Source: Polychytrium aggregatum (taxonomy: Eukaryota; Chytridiomycota; Chytridiomycetes; Polychytriales). Taken from it: a stretch of DNA of 64,000 nucleotides. The translations under genes and the position numbers were made by a program. The DNA lies in assembly GCF_025602895.1 (NCBI RefSeq), contig NW_026516206.1:496001-560000 (forward strand), in the 5' to 3' direction. This document shows positions 35,079 through 44,608 of the stretch, one piece after another; position 1 is the first letter of the stretch; every line of letters begins with the position of its first letter. The notes under the pieces are model-generated. The model made no database searches. It was not told the origin of the DNA and worked only from the letters and a program-made list of their open reading frames with translations.

Positions 35079-37475
35079 ATGCCTCCGAAGCGTAAGGGTA
35101 CCGGTGATGGCCAGCCTCGGCCACCCAGGCCCAAGAAAGCCAAGTCACAGTCGGAGCCTGTCTCTGGTTCGTCTTCTGATCCCACGCATGCTTGGTCGTC
35201 TGTTGCTCCGTCGCTCACCACCACTGCTTCTGCAGATCCAATGGATGTCGATCCCACCGAGCCTGGTCCATCTACTTCCTCGAGTACCGGCAAGCGATGT
35301 CGCCAGTGCGATGGCACCGATCACGAGCGAAGCAACACCAACAGGTGTCCCAAATACCGGCCCCTCAAGAGTTCTGTCGTCCCACTCGTGGATGGAAGGT
35401 CATCCGCCCCTCAATACAGCTGCTTCAAGCAGACCATGGACGGCATCTTCTGGAAGAATGCAAAGAAACAGTGGCTCAATCCCGACCTCTGGGGCAAGAT
35501 CCAGGCCACCGTCGCAGCCATGACCCAGATCCAGTTCGAGGCATCCAGGCTGCTCAACCTGCACATCCTCCGGTGCATCGAGCAGGATCTTCCCGTCCCT
35601 GTCATCTCCAAGACCACCCCTGCTTTCATCCGCCAATGCTTCACGATTGTCGAGGCCGATGCCCTCTCGCCGACCGGGGACAATGAGAAATACAACGAGC
35701 ATCTGGTCGCTTCCTTTCGCGACTACCAGACCACTCGGCACGCAGACCTGCCTCCGACCCCTCGTCTGCCTGATGGTGCTCACAGTCAGCTTCTCACACT
35801 GGCTGTCAATGCCTATGCCACCAACTGCACCACCCACCTCAACCTGGCCTACTGGCGACTCCTTCGCCGCTTCTGCGCTGCCGTCTTCCCAGCCAACAAG
35901 CATAAGCACGAAGCCATCGAGGCCTGTCTCGAGCTCTTCGAGAAACCAGGGCAGACTCCACCCAAGGCCGATCTCGAGTTCCTATATCCCGACTTTGGTC
36001 ACGTCCTGGACGAGTTTCGGTACAGCAACGACCAGGACCGCTTCCGGGCCCTCCATCGCCTCTCACACCATGTGGGGATCATCGCCCGGGACAAGATGGT
36101 CGACAATGTCCACAAGTGGATCGACTGTGACATGCCCGCCCTCCGAGTCACCGAGCTGCAGCGCCAGGCCAAGCTGGACGAGCTCACTGCCCAAGGCATT
36201 CCCTCCGACGACAAGAGGTTCACCAAGGCCAAGTCTGAGCTCGGCACCACCAAGTCCAAGATCAACAAGCTGGCCGCCAGGATCAACTGGGCACTCAAGC
36301 AGCTCGCTCTCGACACTCCTCCGGCCGTGTGCACGATGGTTCCTCTATGCACTGCAAGGGCCAAGTATGTCAAGATTGACACGGTCACTCTTTGACAACT
36401 CCTTGACACCGAACATCGTCTTGGACTCACCAGGGACAAGCTCAAGGATGAAGGTGATGACGGTGTCAACAACCAGGATCGTCTCTGGCGCAGTTGCTTC
36501 AAGCTGCGTCGTTCCCTCTTCCAAGAGCGGGACGTGAACAAGAAGCTGTTCAACTACGAGATCAGCACCGATGGCATTGGATGCACCATCGGCCTCGTCA
36601 AGTTTCTGCCTCGAACCGATCGCTCCGAGACCTCCGAGCCTCCTCCGACTGCCGAGCAGCGTATCCAGGCCCACATCGGCGACCCAGACCCCGATCGCAC
36701 CACTTGGATTGGCATCGATCCTGGAGTCGGCTCCATCTTCACGGCGGTCATCCAAGCACCGGGCCACCAAGACGAGGTGGTCTCGTTCTCCAATGGCCAC
36801 TACCAGCACATGTGTGGCCATACGTCCAACACCAAGTGGCACAATACCATGAAGTATCGACTCGATATCGAGACCTGGATGTCAACCACCCCCTCGCCCA
36901 AGGTGTCGTCCTCGGAGGCTTTCAAGGTCCATCTCACCCATGTCCTGCGACCGGAGCTGCGAGTGCAGCTCGACTTCCACCTTGGCAAGAAGGCCCGTCA
37001 CCATCGCTTCACAGGCCACAAGAGGCGCCAAGTGGCCGTCGACAGGATGTGCAAGGCCGTCCTGAAGCACGCCCCGATACGGACCGATGTGGTCATCGCC
37101 TTTGGCAATGCGTCATGGCGACAGGGCAAGGGCTATGCATCCAGCCCTCGGAGGCAGCGGTTTGCTCGGTACTTTGAGCAGTTCGAGCACCACCGACGCC
37201 GTCCCAATCACCATCATGGAAGCGTCAAGGTGGCCTCGACGAACGAGTTCAACACCTCGCAGGTGTGCTCCAAGTGCCTGGAGCCAGTTCGGTTGGAAGG
37301 ACTCGATGCGCCCAGCGTTGCGAATTCCCACTTTGTCAGGAGCTGCAAGAATCCCAGCTGCCGGACAGTGTGGAATCGCCAAGTCAATGCGGCGCGCAAC
37401 ATGATCACAGTATGCAGGTCGATTGTGGAGACCGGAGAGCGACCGGCGGTCTTCACTCGGAGGCTGCCAAAGTGA
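35079..37475 (+). CDS. Fanzor RNA-guided endonuclease (eukaryotic TnpB homologue), one in-frame TGA
   Basis: Fanzors are eukaryotic relatives of TnpB that cut DNA guided by an omega RNA. From ATG 35079 the frame has 798 codons with a single TGA at codon 439 (36393-36395); both halves share one frame. Visible parts: a basic, low-complexity leader (PPKRKGTG), a zinc-knuckle-like C-x2-C-x4-H-x7-C near residue 85, a helical middle, then RuvC-I TWIGIDPGVGSIF with Asp547, the alternative RuvC-II glutamate Glu723 in STNEFNTSQVCSKC, a four-cysteine zinc ribbon beginning at that CSKC, and VWNRQVNAARN, where the usual RuvC-III Asp is Gln768. A possible 69-nt intron (36365-36433, GTATGT to CACCAG) would remove the TGA in frame. 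Without it the gene is a pseudogene or needs read-through. The open frame continues upstream of 35079 without an ATG. Confidence 0.88.
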
Positions 37476-37577
37476 TCTGTTTTATTTCTTGTGGCTTTGC
37501 TTGACGCAAGCACAGCACATACTACATGTTCATGGAAACGGCTATATTGTCCCTTTTTTTTCTGAATAAAGTGTATT

Positions 37578-37594
37578 TGTCTCGCCTGGAGACA
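37578..37594 (+). other. Hairpin just outside the element's right end
   Basis: TGTCTC, loop GCCTG, GAGACA forms a perfect 6-bp stem about 10 bases beyond the inferred right end of the Fanzor element. An AATAAA lies just before it at 37565-37570. Confidence 0.5.
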
Positions 37595-37731
37595 GAAATC
37601 CCTCGGATTGGCGTGCGATTCGGACTGGGTGCGCCGGGCCCATAGCCTTACAGTTGAGGGCACTGGGTGAGTTGCCGATTTGCCACTGGACTCGCCCAAC
37701 GTCGACATCCGTTCAAATCGTCACGCCAGCC

Positions 37732-37759
37732 GCATTCACCCCTGATTGGGGCTGAATGC
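37732..37759 (+). other. Strong hairpin downstream of the Fanzor element
   Basis: GCATTCA-CCCC pairs with GGGG-C-TGAATGC across a TGATT loop: 11 base pairs with one bulged C. It is about 165 bases beyond the inferred right end and about 350 bases upstream of the RGS gene. Confidence 0.55.
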
Positions 37760-38111
37760 ACAGACAGGCACTCGCACCAGTTGGCTGCGTTAAGCGGTCA
37801 TCCATTTCCGATCAGTGCATAGCCGACACCCAACGAATCCGAACCACCCTGCCCATTCGCGATCATCCACATATCCTGCTCCCAAGACAGCGAAGGACAT
37901 ACGTAATCGGACAGAGGTTTGCTCAGCTTCGTCCCGCAGACTCGAGCACGATGGGGTCGCTCATCGGCCGGTAAAACGGTGGCTGACGCCGCAATTTGAC
38001 TTTGGGTCATCCTTGCGCTCGACATTCGCATGGTCTCTGCCTGATCCCTCAGGATTGTCGCTGTCCTTTCGGAATCTTCCCCCAAGCCCCACGCGTCGGC
38101 TGTCGTCAAGG

Positions 38112-40103
38112 ATGGATTACTCGGATGAGCTGGACAAGATCTACGAGAAGATGTCTGGCATCCATCTCATCCTGCTGGTCGTCTATATCGTCGTCGCCTT
38201 GTATGTATCCCGGACTCTGCCGGCTATGCTCGATGTGGCCAGAATCCACAGAGGCACCGCTATCCGCGTTGGTTGCATGCCCTTGGCCGTGCTGGTACCG
38301 AACGAGTCGGGCTGTCCATACCGGCTGCAGAAAGGTTGTGTCGTTTGTCGGCCAGCTCTCTAATCCGGCAAATGCTGGCGCGTCGTCAGTCTCGTATGCT
38401 CTGTACATATCCTCCAGATCATGCGCAACAGGCTACTGTTTCGCAACATTCCGTTAGCAGTCATCCAGCACATTGGAAACATTGCCCTGGTGGGCTCGCT
38501 GCTGGCCTCGTTTCTGCAGGGCGGTCTCTGTTTGCCCTCGCTGGTCTTCACCTTTGTCGGCAATGGATTCGTGCTGTTCTCGACCAACTATCAGACCATT
38601 CTGTTCAAAGCACTCAAAAAGTCTCAAAAGAACAAACTACACCTGTCACCTTCCGCTCAAACATGGGCGGTGGAAGCGGAGAGAGATATCAAAAGCTGCG
38701 CAACATGCATGCACAGCAATCTCGAGCCCGAATCCGCCACAATGCAACTCATCCTGCGCCGAGACGTCATTTTCATCTATGGCCTCCCAGCGCTTATCTG
38801 CGTCATCGGCGTTGGGTACGGTCTTGTCGTGAACTATCTTTCTCCGAGTCTTGCCGCGCCAAACACCATGACCAACTCGTGCAACCTGTCGACTCCCGAG
38901 TTCTGGCCGGTGCTGGTGATTGCTGCCGTCAACTCTGGGATCGTCAATCCGCTGTGGATCTATTTGCTGTGGTCCGAAGACGACAACTTTGGCATCAAGC
39001 GAGAGCTGATGCTCTCGAGCGCGCTCAAGGTGGTGTCATTCATAGCGTAGGTATCGAGACATGGATCTGCCAGGATCGCCTTGTTGCTAGTGCATGCTGC
39101 TAACTCGTTTCTGCATGGTGCCTGTCGCACTCTGATCCCTCCACTCTCATTCCCTCCTCCACTCTGATTCCCTCCACTCTGATTCCCTCCACCGCTCAGG
39201 ATTGTCGTGTGGTGGTCAGCGATCCCATTCTCGTACGGCGATATTCCTCCAACCGTACGGAACTACTTTCAGATCAACGACTGGGTGGCCGTGACCCTCA
39301 TCATCGAGAGCGTCAGCGTCGTGCTTATTCCCACGTTTCTCTCGCTAATGCCCGCAAGCTGGAGGCCGCGACGGGCCGCCAACCAGGCCAGCTACAACAA
39401 CTGGGAAACCTTCATGTTTGTGCTGGGCACGCCGGAACTGTTCCAGGAGCTCAAGAGCTTCGCTGTCCAGGACTTTTGTGTCGAGAATGTGCTCTTTTAC
39501 GAGGAGTACCAGAGAATCATCCAGAAGGCAAAGCTGTTCATGATTTCGCTGCAGTCAGGATCATCGGACACAAGCGCCAACCACAGCCGGATCGATACCC
39601 AAACCGACGACCATCCCCGGCGCTCGGATGTCTCGCGCAAGCGGCCGGCCTCACGAATCTTTTCGTTTTCGAAGGATCTCTTCGACAAAAGGTCCGAAGA
39701 CGAAAACGGCTTGGTTATCAGCATGGAGAGTCTGATCACATGCAAGAGCGACCAGTGCGAGGGGCAGCTCTGCTTTGACGAGCGACACAGCAAGAACCCG
39801 CTCAAATGGGTCCCGCATCAGTTTCGGAGCGACTTTACGCACTTTTATCGCTGCTTCATCTCCAAGAGTGGGCATTTGCAGGTGAACTTGCCCAACGCAA
39901 TCCAGCAAGCCGCCGAGAGCTACTTCTGCGAGCCTGCTCCAGAAGATGTCCCCATCAAGGTCTTTGACGATGCCAACAGCGAAGTTTTGCTCATGATCTT
40001 TTCGAATACCTTTCTGCGCTTCATCAACGCCCCGACCAACGTCAAGCTCATTCGCGAGCATCAGAGCGCTGCCCGGCGAGCCCGGCGACACCGAGAGTCG
40101 TAG
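38112..40103 (+). CDS. Multi-span membrane protein with C-terminal RGS domain
   Basis: This looks like a receptor-type regulator of G-protein signalling that speeds GTP hydrolysis by G-alpha at the plasma membrane. Three exons (38112-38204, 38418-39046, 39200-40103) give 542 codons with consistent phases. Hydrophobic spans occur at LILLVVYIVVAL, IALVGSLLASFLQGGL-LVFTFVGNGFVLF, VIFIYGLPALICVIGVGYGLVV, LVIAAVNSGIVNPLWIYLL, VVSFIAIVVWWSAIPF and VAVTLIIESVSVVLIPTFLSL, about seven in all. The RGS part starts NNWETFMFVLGTPELFQELKSF, has CVENVLFYEEYQRI, a long charged insertion, and ends VFDDANSEVLLMIFSNTFLRFI. The large insertion inside the RGS box is unusual. The topology resembles fungal and plant RGS1-type proteins, but the ligand is unknown. 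Confidence 0.83.
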
Positions 40104-40246
40104 ATGCAAGTGTAATCGGCGCTCTATTCGCGCGTCTGTGTACCAAGTTCCATGGTCTGGCCCCGCTCCGAACATCATATTTATGGCAGTCAATCGGCTG
40201 TGCCGAGTCTACCAGCGCATTTGTCGCCGCCTGTACCATCCCTCGG

Positions 40247-41879
40247 CTACTCTGCCTCCAAACCAAATAGCACCTGATCGATTTCTTGCGCCATCGGAAG
40301 CAAGCCGAACCACTCGGCTTCTTGTTTAAGTTCCAGCAATGACTGTCGGCCCGCAATGCTGCCGGGTTGGAATGTGGCTGCCGCGCATCCGATTTGACAG
40401 TCAGCATGAGAGGACGTCGTGTGGGAATGGTGTGCTTCATGTACATTTGGATCGAAGGCTTGATTTCCCGCTTCCTGGCGATCGCTGTCACCCACACGAG
40501 TATCGCACTGTACTCACCGCGCAGGTAGTTCAGGATGTGCCGAAAGTGTCTGGGGTCCCGGTCAATAAAATATGCTCCGTCGATGGTTTGTCGGGCCCAG
40601 GCCTGGGTGCCATCGAGCATCGTCTCGAAGCGGGACTGGGCTGCCTGGGGGCTGCTGAGGGTCGAACGCAGTGTCTCGAAATGGGCGCCTCCGACGTTGA
40701 GCCTCACAACCTCAGAAGCCAGCATGCCTGGTGCTGGGCCACCCGATGCCGGCGGGGGCTGTGATGGAAGAGCTTCGGCGAACTGGGTCGGGGTGTCGCC
40801 GGGGAACCGCAGCCCAGGCGGAAAAACGGGGCCGGGCCAACTGTGGGCTGTCTGAGAAAGGTGGTGGTGCCGAGAATAAAGCCGTGAGACAGTCTATGCA
40901 GCACCCTGCATGCATCGACTAGATCGCCACAGTCTCCAAAGTACCTCGCAGCCCCTGCCCCTGCACCCCCGCAGTCCCTTGGCCTGATTTCTCCTGACCC
41001 AGCGATACTCACGTCACCCAGATAGCATGCTGCAAACGACTGCAGGACAGCCGAGATGGAGAGCGCGACGAACTGGATGTGGATCCGGAGCAAGTAGTTG
41101 CCGAACTCGCTCAGCCGCCGTTTGAGTGACAGCTTGTCGATGAAAAAGTCCATAAATCGACCGGCGATAGATGGAAGGGCCGATTGCTGCAGGAACTCGA
41201 GCACCGACAGCACCAGCAGCGCCGAGAGCTCGATCGCGGTGTTGAACCAATGAAGTACATCTAGATGGACGGCATGAGATACAGAAGATCGGATATCACC
41301 ACTAGTGAGTCGATAGGCGCCGTATGTCTCGAGGTCTGACTTCTAGGAGACAGTGGATATGGTCCTTCAATTGTCGCCCTCCCTTCTCCGGGAAGATACC
41401 CCTGCCCGTTCCAGCAAGTCTCACAACAGGAAGCTGCAGGTCAGACCCGGTCCGAGCCCCGTCGGGCTGCTTTGCTCTCAGTCGCTGTGGACAGTCTTAC
41501 GAGTCTGGAGAGTCCCACTACGCTTCAAGGCAGCAGCAGCAGCAGCCGAAGAATGGCCGTCTGGACTGGCGGCTCGATGCTGGCGGCCAACCGAGTCCGA
41601 ATACCTTTGGCCGGCTTCATGTTTGGGCACAGACGGACGTCTTGGGTCTGCATCGACGGCGCAATCGGCCGGCCGGGTATGCGGCGCTGTTGCGGAGTGG
41701 TTGGATGAGCGACAGGACGCAGCGGCCCTGGCATCGGAGAGCAGGGCGTCCAGACCAGGGTCGAAGAGGGTCTGGCGATGGCACGGCTCCATCAGTCGGT
41801 CGCGGCCGCTTCGTGGGATGGTTTCGGGGTCGGGGCTTGGGCAAAGTCTGCGGGTCCGTCGCTGGAATAGAGGGGACAT
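40247..41879 (-). CDS. BTB/K+-channel-tetramerisation (T1) domain protein with hydrophobic N-terminal half
   Basis: The T1-type BTB domain is clear: VVRLNVGGAHFETLRSTL, GAYFIDRDPRHFRHILNYLR and, after an intron, LLELKQEAEWFGLLPM. Four exons (41879-41501, 41260-41013, 40851-40518, 40377-40247) sum to 364 codons and all phases agree. Exon 2 codes a hydrophobic region (IELSALLVLSVLEFLQQSAL and IHIQFVALSISAVLQSFAACYL), possibly two membrane segments. Exon 1 is Arg/Ser/Ala-rich and is the weakest part; the start could be the Met at 41879 or one 31 codons downstream. KCTD proteins act as cullin-3 adaptors or channel partners; which applies here is unknown. Exons 3-4 are firm, exon 2 is likely and exon 1 is inferred from phase. 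Confidence 0.68.
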
Positions 41880-42022
41880 CCGATCCAAGCCCTGCGTCTC
41901 GGGAGCCAAGACGGCTGCAGAGCGCTGGCGGCCTATTGTCGGCCTCGCCATCGAATCGGCCTCGCCATCGAATCGGCCGACGCAAAGGCAGTCCGCGGGA
42001 TCGCCGGCGAATTCGTGCACTA

Positions 42023-42322
42023 TATTCAGGGGAAATGGGACACCTGCCAACAACCCATTTGTCGGTGTCGTATGCGATGGCATGCGTCTAACTATGCCAT
42101 AAGAAATAGAACAGATCACTTTGGCAGCCTCCGAGTGAAGACCACCGGTCGCTCTCCGTCTCCACAATCGACCTGCATACTGGTCTCGGAGTGCAGCGAT
42201 GCGGAAATCGAGGGTGCTGTGTTTGGTCATGAATGCAATGAGTGGATGGGTGTATTCAGGTTCCAGAAAAAAGCCCTGTCATGGCTCAACGGGGTGTCCT
42301 GTTTCATTGTGGAATCGCCGTA
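42023..42322 (-). mobile_element. 300-bp internal-deletion derivative of the Fanzor element (MITE-like)
   Basis: Read on the minus strand it starts TTACGGCGATTCCACAATG and AAACAGGACACCCC, aligning with the left end of the full element at 34.02-34.05 kb. About 65 bases later comes ATG (42230) and a transposase-like start (LDFRIAALR, against SDFRTAALR in the full element). Near 42180 it switches to the Fanzor 3' end: about 75 bases from AGTATGCAGGTCGATTGTGG through the stop region are nearly identical to 37410-37490, with one base missing, so the fused frame is shifted. It ends GGTGTCCCATTTCCCCTGAA-TATAG. It has no complete gene and would depend on a transposase in trans. It abuts the start of the BTB gene. 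Confidence 0.8.
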
Positions 42323-42552
42323 ATGCCGCTCGCGCCACATTCGACACGTTCGAAATGGCCAAGGCACGGACACGCCCGGCAGTATCGAGAGCGCAACGGC
42401 ATCCGAATATGCCCCCTCTGAGGGGCCTGGGCTCGCTGCTGGCGGCATCGACCTGATCTTGTTCGTGCAGACGCTGTTGCCCAGCTCGCCGGCCATCCAC
42501 TGCCCACTCGTCTCGCCAGGCCCTCTGCGTCGTCTGCACGCCGGCCACCAGC

Positions 42553-44608
42553 ATGACCGTTGCAAACATCCCACCACAAAGCCCACCGCCGTCGACAGCC
42601 CCAGCCGACAGCACCTTCCACAGCGCTTCGCTTGCCCGTTGGAACAACGATGGTGTCGACGGGGGGCCCAGCTCCCTCACCGTTATCCTGGACTGGCTGC
42701 GGACTCCCGGCAACTATGCCAAGTGAGTTGCGTCGTCGTTGGATTGCTGCTGGTCGCAGGACTATCATTATGGGCGCTCTGCCTGGACCAGCCTTCTCGT
42801 TGATTGCAACGCCAGGGCTGCTCCGGGCACCTTGCCTCAGCGATGTTGCCGGAGACTGTTGCGTTGGCATAGCTCCAGTGCTTTGCTTGGCATGCTCATC
42901 CAGGCAGTGCTGCCCATAAGCATGTGGATGCCCCTCCCTCCTCGTCGCTGCATGACCAACAGCTCTGGCGTGCTGAGCCTCTTTACCGTACTTTTTTATG
43001 GCGACGATCGCTGCCTATGCTCGCTTTTGTTTTCAATCGGTGCATTCGCCTCACCGCCTTTTCCACCAACCGATGTCATCGCTGTGCAGATGGCGAGGGG
43101 ACATTGCCGGCATCACCAAGAAGGCCCTCTCTGCTGAAATCATCGCCAAGCTGGCCGAAGTCAAGATTGTGCGATCGCATAGCCAGATCAGCAACAAGAT
43201 GATCGAATTCCAGACCAAATACAACCAAGCGGCCCATTGGCTCGCAACTGTTGGCGAAGGCCAGCAATACGACAACCAAGGCAAGATCAAAGGTGAGCGC
43301 CCATCTCCCCCAGAGACGAACCTGTTGTGCAGCATCCCTCTGCGTTGTCTCGGCAGGATGCTCGATAGCACCGACACTGGCGGCATCGACAGCCTCGACA
43401 GCATCGCCAAATTTGCAGATCGGTGGTCGCATCGCTGTGGTGGGCAGGATACCGAGTTGCGGCTCATGGGCCTGCTGCACAAGGGCTCCGTTTCGCCAGC
43501 ACCCCAGCCAGGTTTCCACGACCGGTGCGGGGGGTTGGCCCGATCGATTGCGCAGAGCAGCCAACCATATCTCTGATCTCTCACAGCAACCCTCTTGAAG
43601 CTCTGCTCGCTGTGGGTCGAGCTGCATCCGATCATGTCGATCGATGGCCCGTCACTATCGCCCCTCGCTTTGGCAGCGGCTCTGGCACACCCAGCATCGG
43701 CACCAGCACCCCTCCAGCCATCGACTCCTATGCCGGCCTCCACATCGACCCAGGTTCACGCAGTAGCATCCCAGCCCTCGATGCTGACGCCTCCCGGTCC
43801 TGTCGATCACTATCCCGAGGGCGGCAGCGGCTTCTCAAACCTTCACCTGCTCGCCGACACAGTCGAATCGGCCGCACTCACCTTCGACTGCCACGAATCC
43901 GAGCGCGACCCCGAGGAGCCCGTTGCCGATTATCCTGGATCGGCCGTTCGCGACGATCGCCCACCACCGCCGGCCGTTTTTGGCGACAAGGATTTCCATC
44001 CAGTGCCGATGGCCCTGGCCTATGGAGGCGTGGCGCCGGTGCTTCCGGACGCCCGTTCACTCGGACGGAGACTGGAAGACCGCTATACGCCTGATCGAGA
44101 GCCAGGCGACTTTGTGCCCTTGTCGTCGTCATCCAAGAAGCGAAAGCGCCCTGGCCAGCGCAAGGACAAGGACGTGGATGGCGATATCAAGTTGGACGAG
44201 TCCAGTGCCGTCGCACCGTCGTCCGTGACGCCTCCGTCGCCGCCTCCCTCGATGCCGTTCGACTGGTCGGGCCCGAGCGGCGGCAAGGGATACAGGTACG
44301 ACAAGCTCAAATGGGAGATGATCCTGGGCGAGAAGCGCCTCAAGCTGACGGAACGAGTGCGATCAAGGCAGGCCGAGGAGAAGCGCGAGATCAAGTTGGC
44401 CAAGATCGGTGAGAATAGTCGCCAGTTCCATCTGGAGCTGGCCCAGCGGAAGCGAGAGCACGAAGACTATGTCGAACTCGAGCGACAGCAGAGCCATCGT
44501 GACTATAAGCTCGCCGTTGCCCGGCAGCGCCTCGAGGTCATAGTCAAGCTGACGGAGCTGGGATACTCCAAGGAAGATATACAGGAGGAGCTCAAATATC
44601 TGTACTAG
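42553..44608 (+). CDS. Myb/SANT-like DNA-binding domain protein
   Basis: Three exons (42553-42722, 43090-43292, 43587-44608) sum to 465 codons with agreeing phases (464 residues). The N-terminal domain spans the first two exons: SLTVILDWLRTPGNYAKWRG, KALSAEIIAKLAEVKIVRSHSQISNKMIEFQTKYNQA and WLATVGEG, the trihelical layout of Myb/SANT-like proteins with tryptophans spaced along the helices. Then comes KIKATLLKLCSLWVELHPIM, a Pro/Ser-rich linker, a basic KKRKRPGQRKDKD stretch (probable nuclear signal) and a C-terminal Arg/Glu-rich coiled coil from about LKWEMILGEKRLKL to the end. This domain is common in genes derived from PIF/Harbinger transposons, so it may be domesticated or a transposon remnant; no transposase is adjacent. 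Confidence 0.72.

Larger units (their letters stand above)
34025..37567 (+). mobile_element. Tc1/IS630-like element carrying a Fanzor gene
   Basis: The left end begins after TTA at about 34023 and contains AAAAAACGGGACACCC. The right end is near 37567, where GTCCC is followed by a T run and CTGAATA. The ends are defined by alignment with a 300-bp derivative at about 42.02-42.32 kb that shares both termini: the distance from the Fanzor stop to GTCCC is 81 bases here and 82 there. Inside are a broken transposase and a Fanzor gene in the same orientation. Terminal repeats are imperfect (GGGACA core plus flanking A-rich bases), and a TA duplication is plausible but not certain. Ends are accurate only to a few bases. 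Confidence 0.7.

Noticed and set aside
35320-35360. N-terminal cysteine/histidine cluster of the Fanzor as a retroviral-type Gag zinc knuckle
   Set aside because: No protease, reverse transcriptase or integrase is present; the cluster fits the N-terminal region of a Fanzor instead.
37620-37722. Possible tRNA, from a GTTCAAATC B-box-like sequence downstream of the Fanzor element
   Set aside because: I could not build a cloverleaf with a plausible A box, anticodon arm and acceptor stem.
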